Source: Cyphellophora europaea CBS 101466 (Eukaryota; Ascomycota; Eurotiomycetes; Chaetothyriales; Cyphellophoraceae). From it: 64,000 nucleotides of DNA. The notes under the pieces are model-generated. The model saw only the letters and a program-made list of their open reading frames with translations, was not told the DNA's origin and ran no database searches. Location: contig NW_008481812.1 of NCBI RefSeq assembly GCF_000365145.1, positions 744,001 through 808,000 on the forward strand, written 5' to 3'. Below are positions 43,386-53,891 of this stretch, piece by piece. The first letter of the stretch is position 1; every line of letters starts with the position of its first letter. The translations under genes and the position numbers were made by a program.

Positions 43386-43891
43386 ATGGCCTCTCAAATA
43401 GATGCTAAGACCGCGCGATTACCGCACATCGCGCGCAGCGATCGAGAAAGCGACGACTACAAAGGCGCCTGGGAGAAGAACGAAGAGAGGTTCACGTCGT
43501 ACGCCACCACCTTTCCCTTCTCGAGCCCAACTATGCATTAGTGCTACAGTTTCTATCATGTTAGCGAGAGATGCGATCTACTCGCACTCCTTCGGACGGC
43601 CCAAGAGAAGCACGTACTGATGGAAGAGGCTGTGATAGGAAACGCAGTTCTGAATACCATGATCCCTGCCAGGACTTTGCGAACCGAAGTATACGCTGCT
43701 TGCATCGCAACGGCGGCGACAAAGATATGTGTCAAGACTACTTCCAGTGAGCATGTCGGATGCGTGTGCCGGAGTGGATGCTGACAGAGGGCAGAGCTTA
43801 CCGAGACTGCAAGAAGGAGTGGACTACAAAGCGGCGGTTAGGTATTACTGCTGCGGTGACCACCGACCAAAAGGAGGCCAATCCGTCCTGA
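43386..43891 (+). CDS. COX23: COX23, twin CX9C cytochrome c oxidase assembly factor
   Basis: Three short exons, 43386-43498, 43648-43746 and 43795-43891, with introns of 149 and 48 bp, give 102 aa. Each exon alone looks like noise. Joined, they give DPCQDFANRSIRCLH and DKDMCQDYFQAYRDCKKEW, two perfect CX9C motifs with the exact COX23 spacing and a basic end. The protein is imported into the mitochondrial intermembrane space by the Mia40/Erv1 disulfide relay and helps copper delivery and assembly of cytochrome c oxidase. The second intron has a CTGAC branch site 14 bp before its AG. The first donor (GTACGC) is weaker, so the exact end of exon 1 is the least certain part. Confidence 0.87.
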
Positions 43892-44456
43892 CGAAGAAGA
43901 GATCTCTGATATTCAGTGATATAAGGAAAGAGCGAAATCCTCGTGCAGTTGCCCATGCTCCGAGCTCGTTCAGTCTCGCTCGAAAAGCTCCTTGCCTATT
44001 TGGCGGTCGATTCTACCATTAGAGCGGTTCGCAAGCTGCCGCTGGAGTATAGAAAGAGGCAACACTGCGAGAGCATGGCGGGTACAACGTGGGACGCCCC
44101 CGACCGAGGCGGAGCGGCGGCGCAGACAGCTGGGGACATCGGTGCGAACTACACTCGGACTCTGTAAGAAATGTATATAATATGTACAACAGCGGCAAGT
44201 ACGTGAATGACATGCCTAGCGCTGCGTTCACACTTCAGCAGCAGCACTTGACATGACCAGTATTTCAAAATATGGTGAGCTTCATGTTGGTACTACCGCT
44301 GTGCAGGGAAGTGGGGAGAGATGAGGCAACATGCGAATCTGGGCAACATTTGTGCCCTCACCCCACCGATCCTCACCATTCGTCCCGCTCATACCGTTCT
44401 CGACTTGCGCACAACTTTCACTTCGCCATGGCTGATTGATCTGATTTCCTGCCACG
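43892..44456. promoter_or_regulatory. Upstream region of the NatB subunit gene
   Basis: 565 bp between COX23 and MDM20, both on the plus strand. No domain-bearing frame. AT-rich around 44160-44270. Confidence 0.35.
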
Positions 44457-47400
44457 ATGGCCGACGGTAGTAGTGTCGCCGAGCGCCGCATCCGCCCAAT
44501 TCAGGATGCGGTTGCTTCAGAGAATTGGAAGCAGGCCCTCAAAGAGTGCGAGAAATGGCAGAAGAAGGGTGAGAAGTCAGACAAGTTTCTGGTACGTCCT
44601 GCACTCGTACATCCTGCCTATCCCGCTCCTCTGACCAGTCTAGGCTCTCAAAGCCTACGTTCTCGTCAACCAAGCCGACCGTAGCCAAATCGATAGAGGC
44701 CAGTCCGAGACTCTTGGGCTCTGCAGTCGAACACCGGCCGTTACCGATTTTGATGCCATACATACACTACAAGATGCCCTTCGCGACCTGTCGCTCGAGA
44801 CCCAAGAGGGAAACAAGCTCTGGGAGCGCGCTGCAGCCGCAAAGTCCGGCGACAAGACTCTGCTCATGACCTGGCTCGACAGCTGCCTCGAGGACTCCCA
44901 ATGGCAGTCTGCTCAGAAGGTGTGACACCAATCTACCAATCAATTTACTGTTGCCGGCCCTCCCCGGACAATAGACTCTCTGAAGAGACGGAAAGCTGAC
45001 ATGGTGTGCCAACCCAACAGGCCGCCATGGCGCTGCGCAAAGCATTCCCCAACGACCGTAACTACGATTTCTGGAACATCCTACTGTGTTTCCTGGTACA
45101 CCAGGATAAGAGCCTGGGCGACAAAGAAAGGACACTTTTCGGAACGCTTGCGTATCGGCTTGTAAGCAAGGCGGTAGAAGGCGTACCAAAGAGCACGGTG
45201 AGTTGCTTCCCACAAAATCAAGAGTTGGCTGCTGATGGTATGACAGGAGCAGGTCTTGAGCCCAGGCAAGGCAGTGACAGCGCCTGAGGAAATTGCACTC
45301 CTAGTACAGATCTATCTGGCTACAGGACACGCCAATGAGGCAGTAAACTTGTTGACTGGGCCTAGTTTGAGCGTTGAGTCTACGGTCGGTGGTCAGGATC
45401 CTGCTCTCGTAGTATCGTTGCTATTGCAAGCCCTCGGTACGACCAAGGACTGGCCAAAGACCTTCGAAGTTTGCAAGCGACTGTTACATTCCTCGAACTA
45501 CAAAGACGATGATCGTGTGTGGAGACTCATCAAGCAAAACGAAGAATGTGCGAAGGGCTCGACGTAAGTCTTGCAGCAGCCCCGACTGTTGAATATAGGC
45601 TGACGGAAGCGCAGAGATGATCAAGTTGGAGAGCTCCTGGCAATACCCGCGACTGACGGGGAGAAGCCCTCTCGCTGCTTGCTGCTGAAAAGGCTCGAGC
45701 AGGTTACCGAGAAAGCCGACTTCTCTCCTGACGAAGCTCTACCCATCTACAAGGAGTTTTTTGCAGCGTTTGCCAACAGGTCTTTTGCCTTCTCGGACTT
45801 GCGTCCCGCCCTTGAACGTCTTGACAAGCAGTCGCTTCAGACATTAGCTTCTTCGTTCAACTCCAGTTCGCTGGCAGCCGAACTCTTCGCTCTCAAGACA
45901 TCTCGACTGTGCCCCAGCCCGGATACCAAAGACCTTTTCGCACACGCCACAGGCGCCCTCAGACTTTATGACACCTCCCTAGATGCAGGCACCCCAGTCC
46001 TAGAAGCACCTGTCCTGGCTGCTCTCTCTCTGATCCAGCTGTCCTTCTCGATCTCCTCCCGAGCGCTCCTCCTCAAAGCTACAGTCATCCTCGAAAGATG
46101 CCATAGCAAGCACGAGGATTTCTTTCCAGCATCAGTCCTCCTTGTCTCACTCTATCGACATCTTGGCTTCTTGTCGCTGGCCCTCTCAACCTTCAGCTCC
46201 TTGTCCGTGAAGAATCTGCAATGGGAGACGGTAGGGCATCTTTGCCTCACTCGGATCAGTACACTTCATCCACACCTTTTAGAGGACGTGGCTGGCCACA
46301 ACGGCAAGAAAAAGATACTATTTAGTCCATTGCAAGCCGTCGAGAGTACATTACAAAATGTTGACAAGGTTATTGCCGGCTTGGCTGACAGTGTCAAACG
46401 TGGCCTTCGTGAAGGGTCTTACTCTAATATTCTCGATGCTGTGGACACGAAGACACAAATTGACAAGAGCGAATGGAATGTTGTTTGCGGCCTTGAGGAG
46501 CGAAAGCTATTACGAATGACAGCGGTTGACTTGGCCAATTCCCACCCAAAGGTCCAGTGGCGTCAAGATGTGGAGCTCAACGACTTACGGGACACTTCTT
46601 ATCTACCTCATTATTCCAACGGTGATGAGAAGGTTTGGACAATGTTACGGTGCGGGCCAGACCCTGGAGCAGGTTGGGCGGCAGCAATGCTGTTGTTTGA
46701 ACGCTTGTTGGATTATTTGGACCCAGTGGGAGAAAAAGAGGTCAAGGAAAGGGAATGGGCGGCTCTTGAGGAAGAACAGCAAAGAGCCAGCAAGCATTTA
46801 CTCAACGACGAGTTGAACGAAGGGCAACTCACCGGTCCGGAGGAGGACCTATACCGATCAGTACTGCACGTTGTCGACCTTGTCAGGAGTTCAAAAGATG
46901 GCAAGAATCATGATGAGGATGCGCTGGCTGCCGTTGAAAAAACCCTCGCCGAGTGGCTCAAGGAAAAGCATGATGTCGAACACAGTGGCAGCTGGAGACA
47001 CTTGCATCACTGGTATGTCGGCTACGAGCTCTCACATCTGGTACACGCATTTACCACCTGGGCCGCGCGGGCGACTTTACCTTCCGCTGCCGGTGACGCG
47101 AAGGGCAAGCGAAAAGGCAAAGCCGTTGTGCAGAACGTAGGGAACCCCATCCCCGAAGACAAGCTCGCACAGCTCGAGCAGCTCGGCGTCAAGCTCAGGG
47201 ATGGCATCCGTGGAGCAGCGCAGCAGGCCAAAGCAAGCTTGGTCGAGGGAGGAGCCCTTGGCCGCATCATGGAGATGGTCCTACCTGCTGAAGGCGAAGC
47301 CGCCGAGTCTGGTGACATCGGTGGTGAGGGCGAGCGCGAGGAAAAGGAGTTCAGTCAGGTGCTCAGGCAGTATATCGATGCGACGGGAGGCGACGGCGCT

Positions 47401-47526
47401 GCAGAGGTCAGTGTGGGCAAATGGCTGGAGAGCGAGGAGGATGCTTATACGGGCGTGTTGGCTTCTGATCGCGTCTTGGGCGAGAGATTCGCGGCTAGAC
47501 CTGTTGATGGCCAAAGCAGGAAGTAG
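44457..47526 (+). CDS. MDM20: N-terminal acetyltransferase B auxiliary subunit (Mdm20/Naa25)
   Basis: Five exons, 44457-44591, 44644-44919, 45021-45197, 45247-45563 and 45615-47526, with introns of 52, 101, 49, 51 and 51... bp in order 52, 101, 49 and 51, give 938 aa. The N terminus is TPR-like (RIRPIQDAVASENWKQALKE; DFWNILLCFLVHQDKS; KDWPKTFEVCKRLLHSS). The long last exon has the Mdm20 helical core, with RHLGFLSLALSTFSSLSVKNLQWETVGHL being a good family mark (helix pairs near residues 465-500). NatB acetylates proteins starting Met-Asp, Met-Glu, Met-Asn and Met-Gln on the ribosome; its substrates include tropomyosin and actin, and loss of Mdm20 in yeast breaks actin cables. A Lys-rich low-complexity insert (KGKRKGKAV) sits near the C terminus. 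Confidence 0.9.
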
Positions 47527-48206
47527 TAGGTGTCTTATACTGTACGGAATGAGCATGGTCCCGGGACTGAGTGTCACCAGCGGCTGTGGAAGGGCATGAG
47601 TTGCGAAGTTGGTAGAATAAGATCGAATATATGCGTCTTGCGCCCACGACCTAGCTAAAGGGGGGCAGTAGACAGTGAAGACCTGCAGTCGATGATTTTC
47701 CGTTTAAGCACGCACTCCTAGTCGGCGCATTCGGGGTCAGAACCTGTTTGTATACAGGAAAGGAGAGGCAAGAGAGAGAGGCAGCGCCGCCGAGACGTGA
47801 GTGCAAATCAACATGTGGATGCATTTGGTCATTTTCTAGTTTCCGCGCACATAGCGCTCGCCTGTCTCGGTCGCAAGCCCGGGAGAGGTGAAGCGATAAC
47901 GTCCGTAGGCCCACGCCCTGGATCAGAATTCCCGACTATCAGCGACATCGGTATAGACTTTGGACCGTCCCAGATCCGGCAGTTTGCAGCCAGCATTCTG
48001 TCAGCCCGGGGCCCGATCCTTCGACAGTGTAGTCTCCGCGGCTCAACGGGTCAGACAGCTGCTAGCCTGTTCGATTTTCCTAGCCGACGATGTGTAGCCG
48101 GCTTGCAAGCCTTTCGATTTCGGCCCTTTCCGATGTCCAACGCCCCCTTCGCAATGCATGCCTGGTATGCCGCAAGCTTTGAGACACCCGTATTGGACCA
48201 CCAAAT
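47527..48206. other. Convergent 3' region
   Basis: 680 bp between the 3' ends of MDM20 and PUP3. An open frame at 47797-48210 has no ATG start or domain. Nothing recognised. Confidence 0.35.
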
Positions 48207-48971
48207 TTAGTCTTGCCTGCCCTTGAGTAACCGTTTAGTGACCTTGTCCTTCTCGATAATGTACACGTGTGCACCCCAACCTGAGAGCGCATCACGATCG
48301 ACGGCATTGAGCAGCGCTTGGGAGATGGTCTCAAAGAGTGCCTCTGGCTCCTAATCTGAGTTAGCAGCTATGCGATGTAAAGTGACTGCCTATCAGAGCG
48401 TCGCGCCGGTAGACCGGTGAAGCAACTTTGGGAATAAACATACCAGATCCGGCTCCCATAAGCCTTCGCACGTGCCGAATAACTGCTCGCTTGCTGTGCC
48501 GCCGACGATGAAGTCTTTTGCGAAGTCAATGCAGCCGATACTGTCGAAGCCGCAGATGAATGGTTTGCCCGTCGTGTGATTGATGCCCGCCAGCACCGGG
48601 GAGATAAACCATGGTCCGAACCGCTTCTCGTACAGGCTGGAGCTCACCAGGTTGGCAAGCGTCTGTGGGGAGATGTTGCGTTCTTCTCTCAGTCTGTACA
48701 TGTTGACCTTGTAGCGGAATGTGTCGGAGACAGTCTGAACGTCCGTTGCTAGACCAGTGAGACCGAGATATGTTGACGGGCCGTAAGAGAAGATCTTGGG
48801 GAAGTTATTCGAGACCGTCAATGCCTGCATGCCGAGACGGAGATCGCAAGCGATGGCAACGCAGTCTTTGCCGACCATGGCGACAAGGGCACCGCCATTG
48901 ATGTCGAAGGGGGAGGACTTCCGGGCGGTTAGTGGATGGGTATGTCACTGTCGGCAGGAAGAGCTTACCAT
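48207..48971 (-). CDS. PUP3: Proteasome subunit beta type-3 (Pup3)
   Basis: Three exons, 48969-48971 (the ATG alone), 48444-48917 and 48207-48350, with introns of 51 and 93 bp, give 206 aa. Yeast Pup3 has 205. The mature sequence begins MSSPFDINGGALVAMVGKD, then CVAIACDLRLG and STYLGLTGLATD; C-terminal exon: LFETISQALLNAVDRDALSG and a KGRQD end. Beta-3 is a non-catalytic member of the 20S core ring. The first coding exon consists only of the start codon (ATG|GTAAGC), which restores the known N terminus exactly. The upstream neighbour on the other strand is the UBX gene. Confidence 0.92.
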
Positions 48972-49437
48972 GGCGACGGTGGTGTGGAGGTAAGAAAGGA
49001 GTCTGGAGGCTGAGACTCGGATCTATCAGCGAATGCAGAGCAGTGTCGAGGAATTGACGACTGTCCGAGGCTTCGAGAGATGGTCGTGGCTGTAGTTAGA
49101 CGTGCTCGAAGACTTGAAGTGGACGCAGGCTGTCAAGCATACTACGCGTCGGAGAGCACCGTGGCTAAGCGCCGATTAAGCGCCACAAGCGCTGCTAGAA
49201 CTCACTTTTATGCTATGACGCAGCCTCGCAGCCTTGCTACGCCTACCAGTAGACCAGGCATCCGCGGGGAGGCGACAGCAACTCTCCGCCTTCGAAATCA
49301 TTGTTCTGTGGTCTTCCGTTGTGTTCTCCGACTACGTGGTCACCACCTGGATTCAACCTGACAGCGCCGCAGATCCATTTTTTCCGTTCTGCGGCCACTG
49401 TTGGTGACCCACGACTTCTGCCCCGCAGACCGGCAAG
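48972..49437. promoter_or_regulatory. Divergent upstream region, PUP3 / UBX gene
   Basis: 466 bp. I looked for a proteasome control element (GGTGGCAAA, the yeast Rpn4 site) and did not see one. No other site recognised. Confidence 0.4.
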
Positions 49438-50991
49438 ATGGCCTCCAATGTGGTGGTTATCGATTCCACGGCAAGAAGAGCTACAGTCAAGACTACACCA
49501 GGAACGAATCTAAGTGAAGTACTAGAGGAGGCCTGTCGAAAGTTAGGCTACAAGCCGGAGCAGTATGGGTTGAAGCACAACAACAAGCAAGTCGATCTAA
49601 CGAGACCATACCGACTATCTGGACTCGCTCCCGGTGCCAAGCTAGAGCTTGTGCAGCTTTCCAAGTCTACCGGTGTTGTTTCAGTCGCGTTACAATTGCC
49701 AGAGTCAGAAGCACAAGGCGTGCCTAATGCGAGGCTCTCAGACAAGTTCCCCAGCAATACAACTTTGTGGCTGCTTCTAAGGAAATTTGAAGCTGGTGTG
49801 GCTGGAGGTCCAGCACCCAGCAGGAACTTCACAGCAAGGGGTAATCCATCAAGTGGAGCCGGGGCCGGACGTCTATACTACGAGCAGCCGGTGGTGCAGA
49901 TCATGAACCGAGAGCTATCCACGTTTACAGATCTGCAGAAGACGCTGGCACAGCTGGGACTGAACAGTGGCAGCAGCCTTATGCGTCTCAGCTTTAAACC
50001 TACGGAGAGACCCTTGGAGGATGCTTTAGAGGAGACTCAAGCATACTTTGACTCACTTGACGCTCCTTACACGACAGAGACCGCCCGCGCACAAACATCC
50101 ACGACCTCTCAGACACCTCAAGAAGAGTCTTCGGCGACTAAAGACGTCAATGAACCACCATCAGCCGACACAGCTATGTCCGGAACGGAGCCGCAGCCAG
50201 AAGCGGAAACCACACCTAGTGCCTCTATGACAGAGTCAACCCCTCAACCTAGCCAAACACAACAATCCGCTGAAGAGATTCCCTCTCCTACCTCACGACC
50301 AGTGTCAATCTATAGGCCACCCACAGGCATCACCCCATCTGCCGCCTTAACCCAAAATAACGAAGCAGACTTTACGCCAACAATTGAACACGCTCAAGCG
50401 CACCAGAAAATGCTCACCGAGGCAGGTCGCAACCGGAGACTTAAAACCGATGCTGAGCTAGCTGCTCAAGCCAAAGAGGAACAAGAGAGGCTCGCCGCCA
50501 TCACAGAGGTGGAAGTGAAAGTCCGCTTCCCAGACCAGTCCGCGCTCGGGACGAAATTCAGGCGAGAAGATACTGGCACGACACTGTACACCTTCGTCAG
50601 AGAGGAGTGCCTAGATACGCAAGTCAAAGGTGAGCCGTTTGTGCTAGGTATACCTGGAGGCGGTGGACGAGGATCTATGGAAGTTATTCCAGACACTGGC
50701 AAGCGGCTCATTCAAGATCTACATCTGAAGGGGCGAGTGCTACTGGTCTTTGCTTGGGATGAGAAAACTGCCAGCGCAACTGCTCGAGGAGCCAAGAGCG
50801 TCCTGAAGGCAGAGCTGCGGGCGAGGGCTCAAGACCTCAGAGTGCCCGAGGCACCAGTGTCGAGTGGCCCAGAGGAGAAAGGCACGAGAGTCAACATCGG
50901 TGGAACGGAGAAAGAAGAGAAGAGTGAAGGAAGCGGCAGCGGGATCGGCAAAAAGATGCCTAAATGGTTGAAGGGCTTGAACAAGAAATGA
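49438..50991 (+). CDS. UBX-domain protein of the TUG/ASPL (Ubx4) type
   Basis: A 517-aa single-exon protein. The N-terminal ubiquitin-like TUG-UBL1 domain occupies about residues 5-72 (VVVIDSTARRATVKTTPGT, EVLEEACRKLGY). A Pro/Thr/Gln-rich linker follows. The UBX domain lies at about 356-441 (EVKVRFPDQSALGTKF, TLYTFVREECL, VLLVFAWDEK). Ubx4/ASPL proteins bind Cdc48/p97 and modulate its hexamer state and ER-linked degradation. The C terminus is a basic PKWLKGLNKK. Domains are clear; the orthology to yeast Ubx4 is likely. Confidence 0.88.
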   Translation: MASNVVVIDSTARRATVKTTPGTNLSEVLEEACRKLGYKPEQYGLKHNNKQVDLTRPYRLSGLAPGAKLELVQLSKSTGVVSVALQLPESEAQGVPNARLSDKFPSNTTLWLLLRKFEAGVAGGPAPSRNFTARGNPSSGAGAGRLYYEQPVVQIMNRELSTFTDLQKTLAQLGLNSGSSLMRLSFKPTERPLEDALEETQAYFDSLDAPYTTETARAQTSTTSQTPQEESSATKDVNEPPSADTAMSGTEPQPEAETTPSASMTESTPQPSQTQQSAEEIPSPTSRPVSIYRPPTGITPSAALTQNNEADFTPTIEHAQAHQKMLTEAGRNRRLKTDAELAAQAKEEQERLAAITEVEVKVRFPDQSALGTKFRREDTGTTLYTFVREECLDTQVKGEPFVLGIPGGGGRGSMEVIPDTGKRLIQDLHLKGRVLLVFAWDEKTASATARGAKSVLKAELRARAQDLRVPEAPVSSGPEEKGTRVNIGGTEKEEKSEGSGSGIGKKMPKWLKGLNKK

Positions 50992-51472
50992 TTCGACACA
51001 GCCTTGATGTAGTAGGCTCACTCTTCAATGTAGAACAGGCTTGGATGATGAGACGTTAGCGACGGCATAGAACAATGCAATGCAGTGGACAAGGACATGA
51101 ACACGGCACAAGCGACATCCACACATGCCGTTTTGCAATGATTCGCTTTAATGGTTGATTTGCTTCTTCATTGTTGGTGCCGCATTGTATCGTACGTTAT
51201 CGAGATCGTAACCATGACTTGCGACACCGGAGCCACCACGGCCTTCTCCATCAACGTAAACCGGCAGTGGTCATCCACCGGTCCCATATGGAGAATCATA
51301 ACATCTACTGCCCATTCGCCTCAATAAGGCTGCAACGCACTTCTCTCACGCGCAAAGCAGAAACGCCGCTCATTCCATGCTCATTTGGCCTTTGTGGATA
51401 GTGAAGCCTTTTCGCTCGGATATCGGGGATAGAGATTGTCGGGACATGGTCGTTAATTGTCCAGCCATCCGC
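50992..51472. other. Convergent 3' region
   Basis: 481 bp between the 3' ends of the UBX and RPL36 genes. A box C-like ATGATGA near 51046 has no partner D box. Nothing else recognised. Confidence 0.4.
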
Positions 51473-52094
51473 TTAGTGACCAGCACGGCGAGCCTCAGCG
51501 ATCACACGCTGCAGCTCGTCGACCTTTCTCTTGGAGCGGGAGAGGGTACCGAGCTATTGATCATCACGTTAGCCTCGTTCTTGCTCTCTCAAGATTGTCT
51601 GTGACCCGAAATGAAAGTCTTTGCTGCGCCCTCTCAATTCTCTTCAACGAGTCTTTTGGAAACCTGTGCAACAAACGGGGGGTTGAGATCAAAAACTTAC
51701 CCTCTTCTTGGCGAGCTTTCTTGCGCGCTTGTCCTTGGAGTTTCTGAGCAGTTCGATGACACGGCGCTCGTAGGGGGCGAGACCGGCGACTTCGCGGACG
51801 ATGTCACGCACGAACGAGGTGCGCTTGCTGAGGTGGCCCTTGGTGCGGGAGACGCGGGCAGGTGGCTGGATCGGGGTGACCTTCTGTTGTGGTTGTCAGC
51901 GATCTTGAATCCTTCACTGCATTTGCAATCATTTTAATATTGCCGGCAAGCGACATGGAAATATGAAAGGCAATGTGTGGGTGTAGAATCGCAGCTCGAG
52001 AGTCGGCGCATATTCGATGGGTAATGGGAGAACGTACGTGGCCCTTGTTGATGCCGGCGGCGATGCCGGACTTCTGCACACGCTCCTGAGGCAT
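51473..52094 (-). CDS. RPL36: 60S ribosomal protein L36 (eL36)
   Basis: Three exons, 52038-52094, 51701-51883 and 51473-51553, with introns of 154 and 147 bp, give 106 aa. The sequence reads MPQERVQKSGIAAGINKGH, KVTPIQPPARVSRTKGHLS, FVRDIVREVAGLAPYERR and ends KRKVDELQRVIAEARRAGH, all conserved in eL36. It is a basic protein of the large subunit. Both introns are about three times longer than most others here, as often seen in highly expressed ribosomal protein genes. The ATG is spliced close to the N-terminal basic stretch. No complete snoRNA is seen in either intron. Confidence 0.95.
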
Positions 52095-52424
52095 GGTGTG
52101 TGACTTGATTGACGACAGGTGGGTGTTGCAAGGAAAAGAGGACGTCAATAAGGCACGGGCGGTGGTGTCGACGAGCCGCAGACAAATCTTAGAACCTACG
52201 GGTCTTGGCGTGCGGCCAGCCAAGATTTTATGCACGTGATGTACGTCACGCGAATAAGACCGTAGGTGCAGCTTTTACTGCCTGACAGATCAAGCTACAC
52301 CTCAAACGAAGGACATGTCCGCCAGAGCGGCGGTGATGCGATATATAGCTTTTGGGTTCTTGCCATTTCCATAAGTTCGCCTCAGGAAGGTAGCTCAAGC
52401 CTATATATAGAGCGCCGCATCAGT
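52095..52424. promoter_or_regulatory. Divergent upstream region, RPL36 / M20 peptidase
   Basis: 330 bp between divergent starts. A TATA-like ATATATAG lies at 52341-52348, 77 bp before the peptidase ATG. A second at 52402-52410 is too near the ATG to be its TATA box. Confidence 0.45.
52341..52348 (+). promoter_or_regulatory. TATA-like box of the M20 peptidase gene
   Basis: ATATATAG at a plausible distance from the start codon. Transcription start not known. Confidence 0.35.
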
Positions 52425-53711
52425 ATGCGGCCAACTTTGGTGCCTTTCGTTGGGCTCGTCTCCCTCGTCTCCGCTTTCGTCTTCAATGGCGATGTCCAGA
52501 ACGTGCTCGCTCCGTCTTCCAGAAGCAAAGACGGCCTCTCAGATGTCATTGCAGCATCTCCCGTGTTGACACTTCATCGTGCTCTTTGCGAAGTCGGCTC
52601 CGTCACTGGAAATGAGGCATCAGTTGGCAACTTACTTGTTTCCTTCCTGGAAGCCCACAACTTCACGGTAACTAAGCAGGCGGTACCCCTTCCCAACAGC
52701 ACTGCCGAGCGTTTCAACATCTACGCCGTTCCAGATGCCAGCAAGTTCCCTGGCTATACGAGCACTGCTGCCTCTTACCAGGGGCCCAAGGTCATGTTGT
52801 CCAGCCACATCGACACCGTCCCACCCCACTTTCCATACAGCCTCTCCTCCGCCAAATCCAACAAACGCAAGGACATCTTGATCTCTGGCCGCGGTACTGT
52901 GGACGACAAAGCTTGCGTGGCAGCACAGACCTCCGCCGCGCTGCAACTCCTCGCCTCGGGCAGCGTCCGCGCCGCCGACATTGGCCTCCTCTTCGTCGTT
53001 GGCGAGGAGACGACCGGCGACGGCATGAAGCATTTCTCTTCCTCGTCTCTCTATGCTTCCCAGGCCGACAACCTGAAGGCAGTGCTGTTCGGCGAGCCCA
53101 CGGAGCTCAAATTGGCGACCGGTCACAAGGGCATAACCATGCTGTATATCAACGCGCAGGGTAAGGCTGCGCATTCGGGATACCCGTGGCTGGGGCGTAG
53201 CGCGAACAGCATGATCTTGCCCGCACTGACGGTTCTGGACAAGCTGGGTGATATCCCCGAGGATGAAGGTGGCTTGCCACGATCGAAGAAGTTTGGCAAG
53301 AGCACCGTCAATGTAGGGTGGATGCAGGGTGGCGTCGCGGCTAATGTTGTGCCGGAGCATGCGGCGGCGGATGTGACGTTTCGGTTGGCGGGTGGGACAA
53401 TCGACAAGGTCAACCAGATCATCCTAGATGCTGTGCATGCGGTGGATCCGGAGGGTTTGCTGGACTTGAAACTGGGCCAAGGATACGGCCCTGTAGTCTG
53501 TGATGCGGATGTGAAGGGGTTTGAGACCATCAGTGTGAACTATGGAACTGACGTTCCTAATCTGAAATTGAAGGACGGAGTGAAGCGGTATCTCTACGGG
53601 CCGGGCAGTATATTGGTTGCCCATGGGGCCGACGAGGGTTTGACGGTGGGTGATCTAGAAGAGTCGGTGGAGGGATATACGAAACTTGTCAAGCATGTAT
53701 TGGAAAGCTGA
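52425..53711 (+). CDS. Secreted M20 family metallopeptidase
   Basis: A 428-aa single-exon protein. Residues 1-18 form a signal peptide. The M20 zinc site is complete: SSHIDTVP (His128), GRGTVDDK (Asp160), VGEETTGDG (Glu194/195), FGEPTE and a late His in LVAHGADEG. A dimerisation lid (AHSGYPWLGRSANSM) lies between. These secreted or vacuolar enzymes cut single residues or N-acyl amino acids (related to PM20D1 and yeast Cps1). The ATG at 52425 is chosen because it places the signal peptide first; the frame is open further up. The coding strand is C/T-rich in the first half and G-rich in the second. Confidence 0.88.
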   Translation: MRPTLVPFVGLVSLVSAFVFNGDVQNVLAPSSRSKDGLSDVIAASPVLTLHRALCEVGSVTGNEASVGNLLVSFLEAHNFTVTKQAVPLPNSTAERFNIYAVPDASKFPGYTSTAASYQGPKVMLSSHIDTVPPHFPYSLSSAKSNKRKDILISGRGTVDDKACVAAQTSAALQLLASGSVRAADIGLLFVVGEETTGDGMKHFSSSSLYASQADNLKAVLFGEPTELKLATGHKGITMLYINAQGKAAHSGYPWLGRSANSMILPALTVLDKLGDIPEDEGGLPRSKKFGKSTVNVGWMQGGVAANVVPEHAAADVTFRLAGGTIDKVNQIILDAVHAVDPEGLLDLKLGQGYGPVVCDADVKGFETISVNYGTDVPNLKLKDGVKRYLYGPGSILVAHGADEGLTVGDLEESVEGYTKLVKHVLES

Positions 53712-53891
53712 ATCTGGGTAGTCAAGAGTTGCTTGTACATTGTCGGCTACCGAATCTATCGCTGCACACTCTCATCCTAACCATATTTGTACACTTCTCC
53801 CTTGCTCGTAGTCCTTGATCGACGACCAGTCAGGCTCGCACAGTCCTAATGGCCCAGAAGTCATGAAGCAGACGACTCGCACAGGTTGGGC

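Noticed and set aside
47797..48210. 137-codon plus-strand frame between MDM20 and PUP3
   Set aside because: No ATG start and no domain; overlaps the end of PUP3 on the other strand.
51554..51700. Box C-like GTGATGA in RPL36 intron 2
   Set aside because: It lies at the 3' end of the intron, with no room for a D box, so not a C/D snoRNA.
52632..53360. 242-codon minus-strand open frame
   Set aside because: Antisense to the M20 peptidase; no ATG context or domain.
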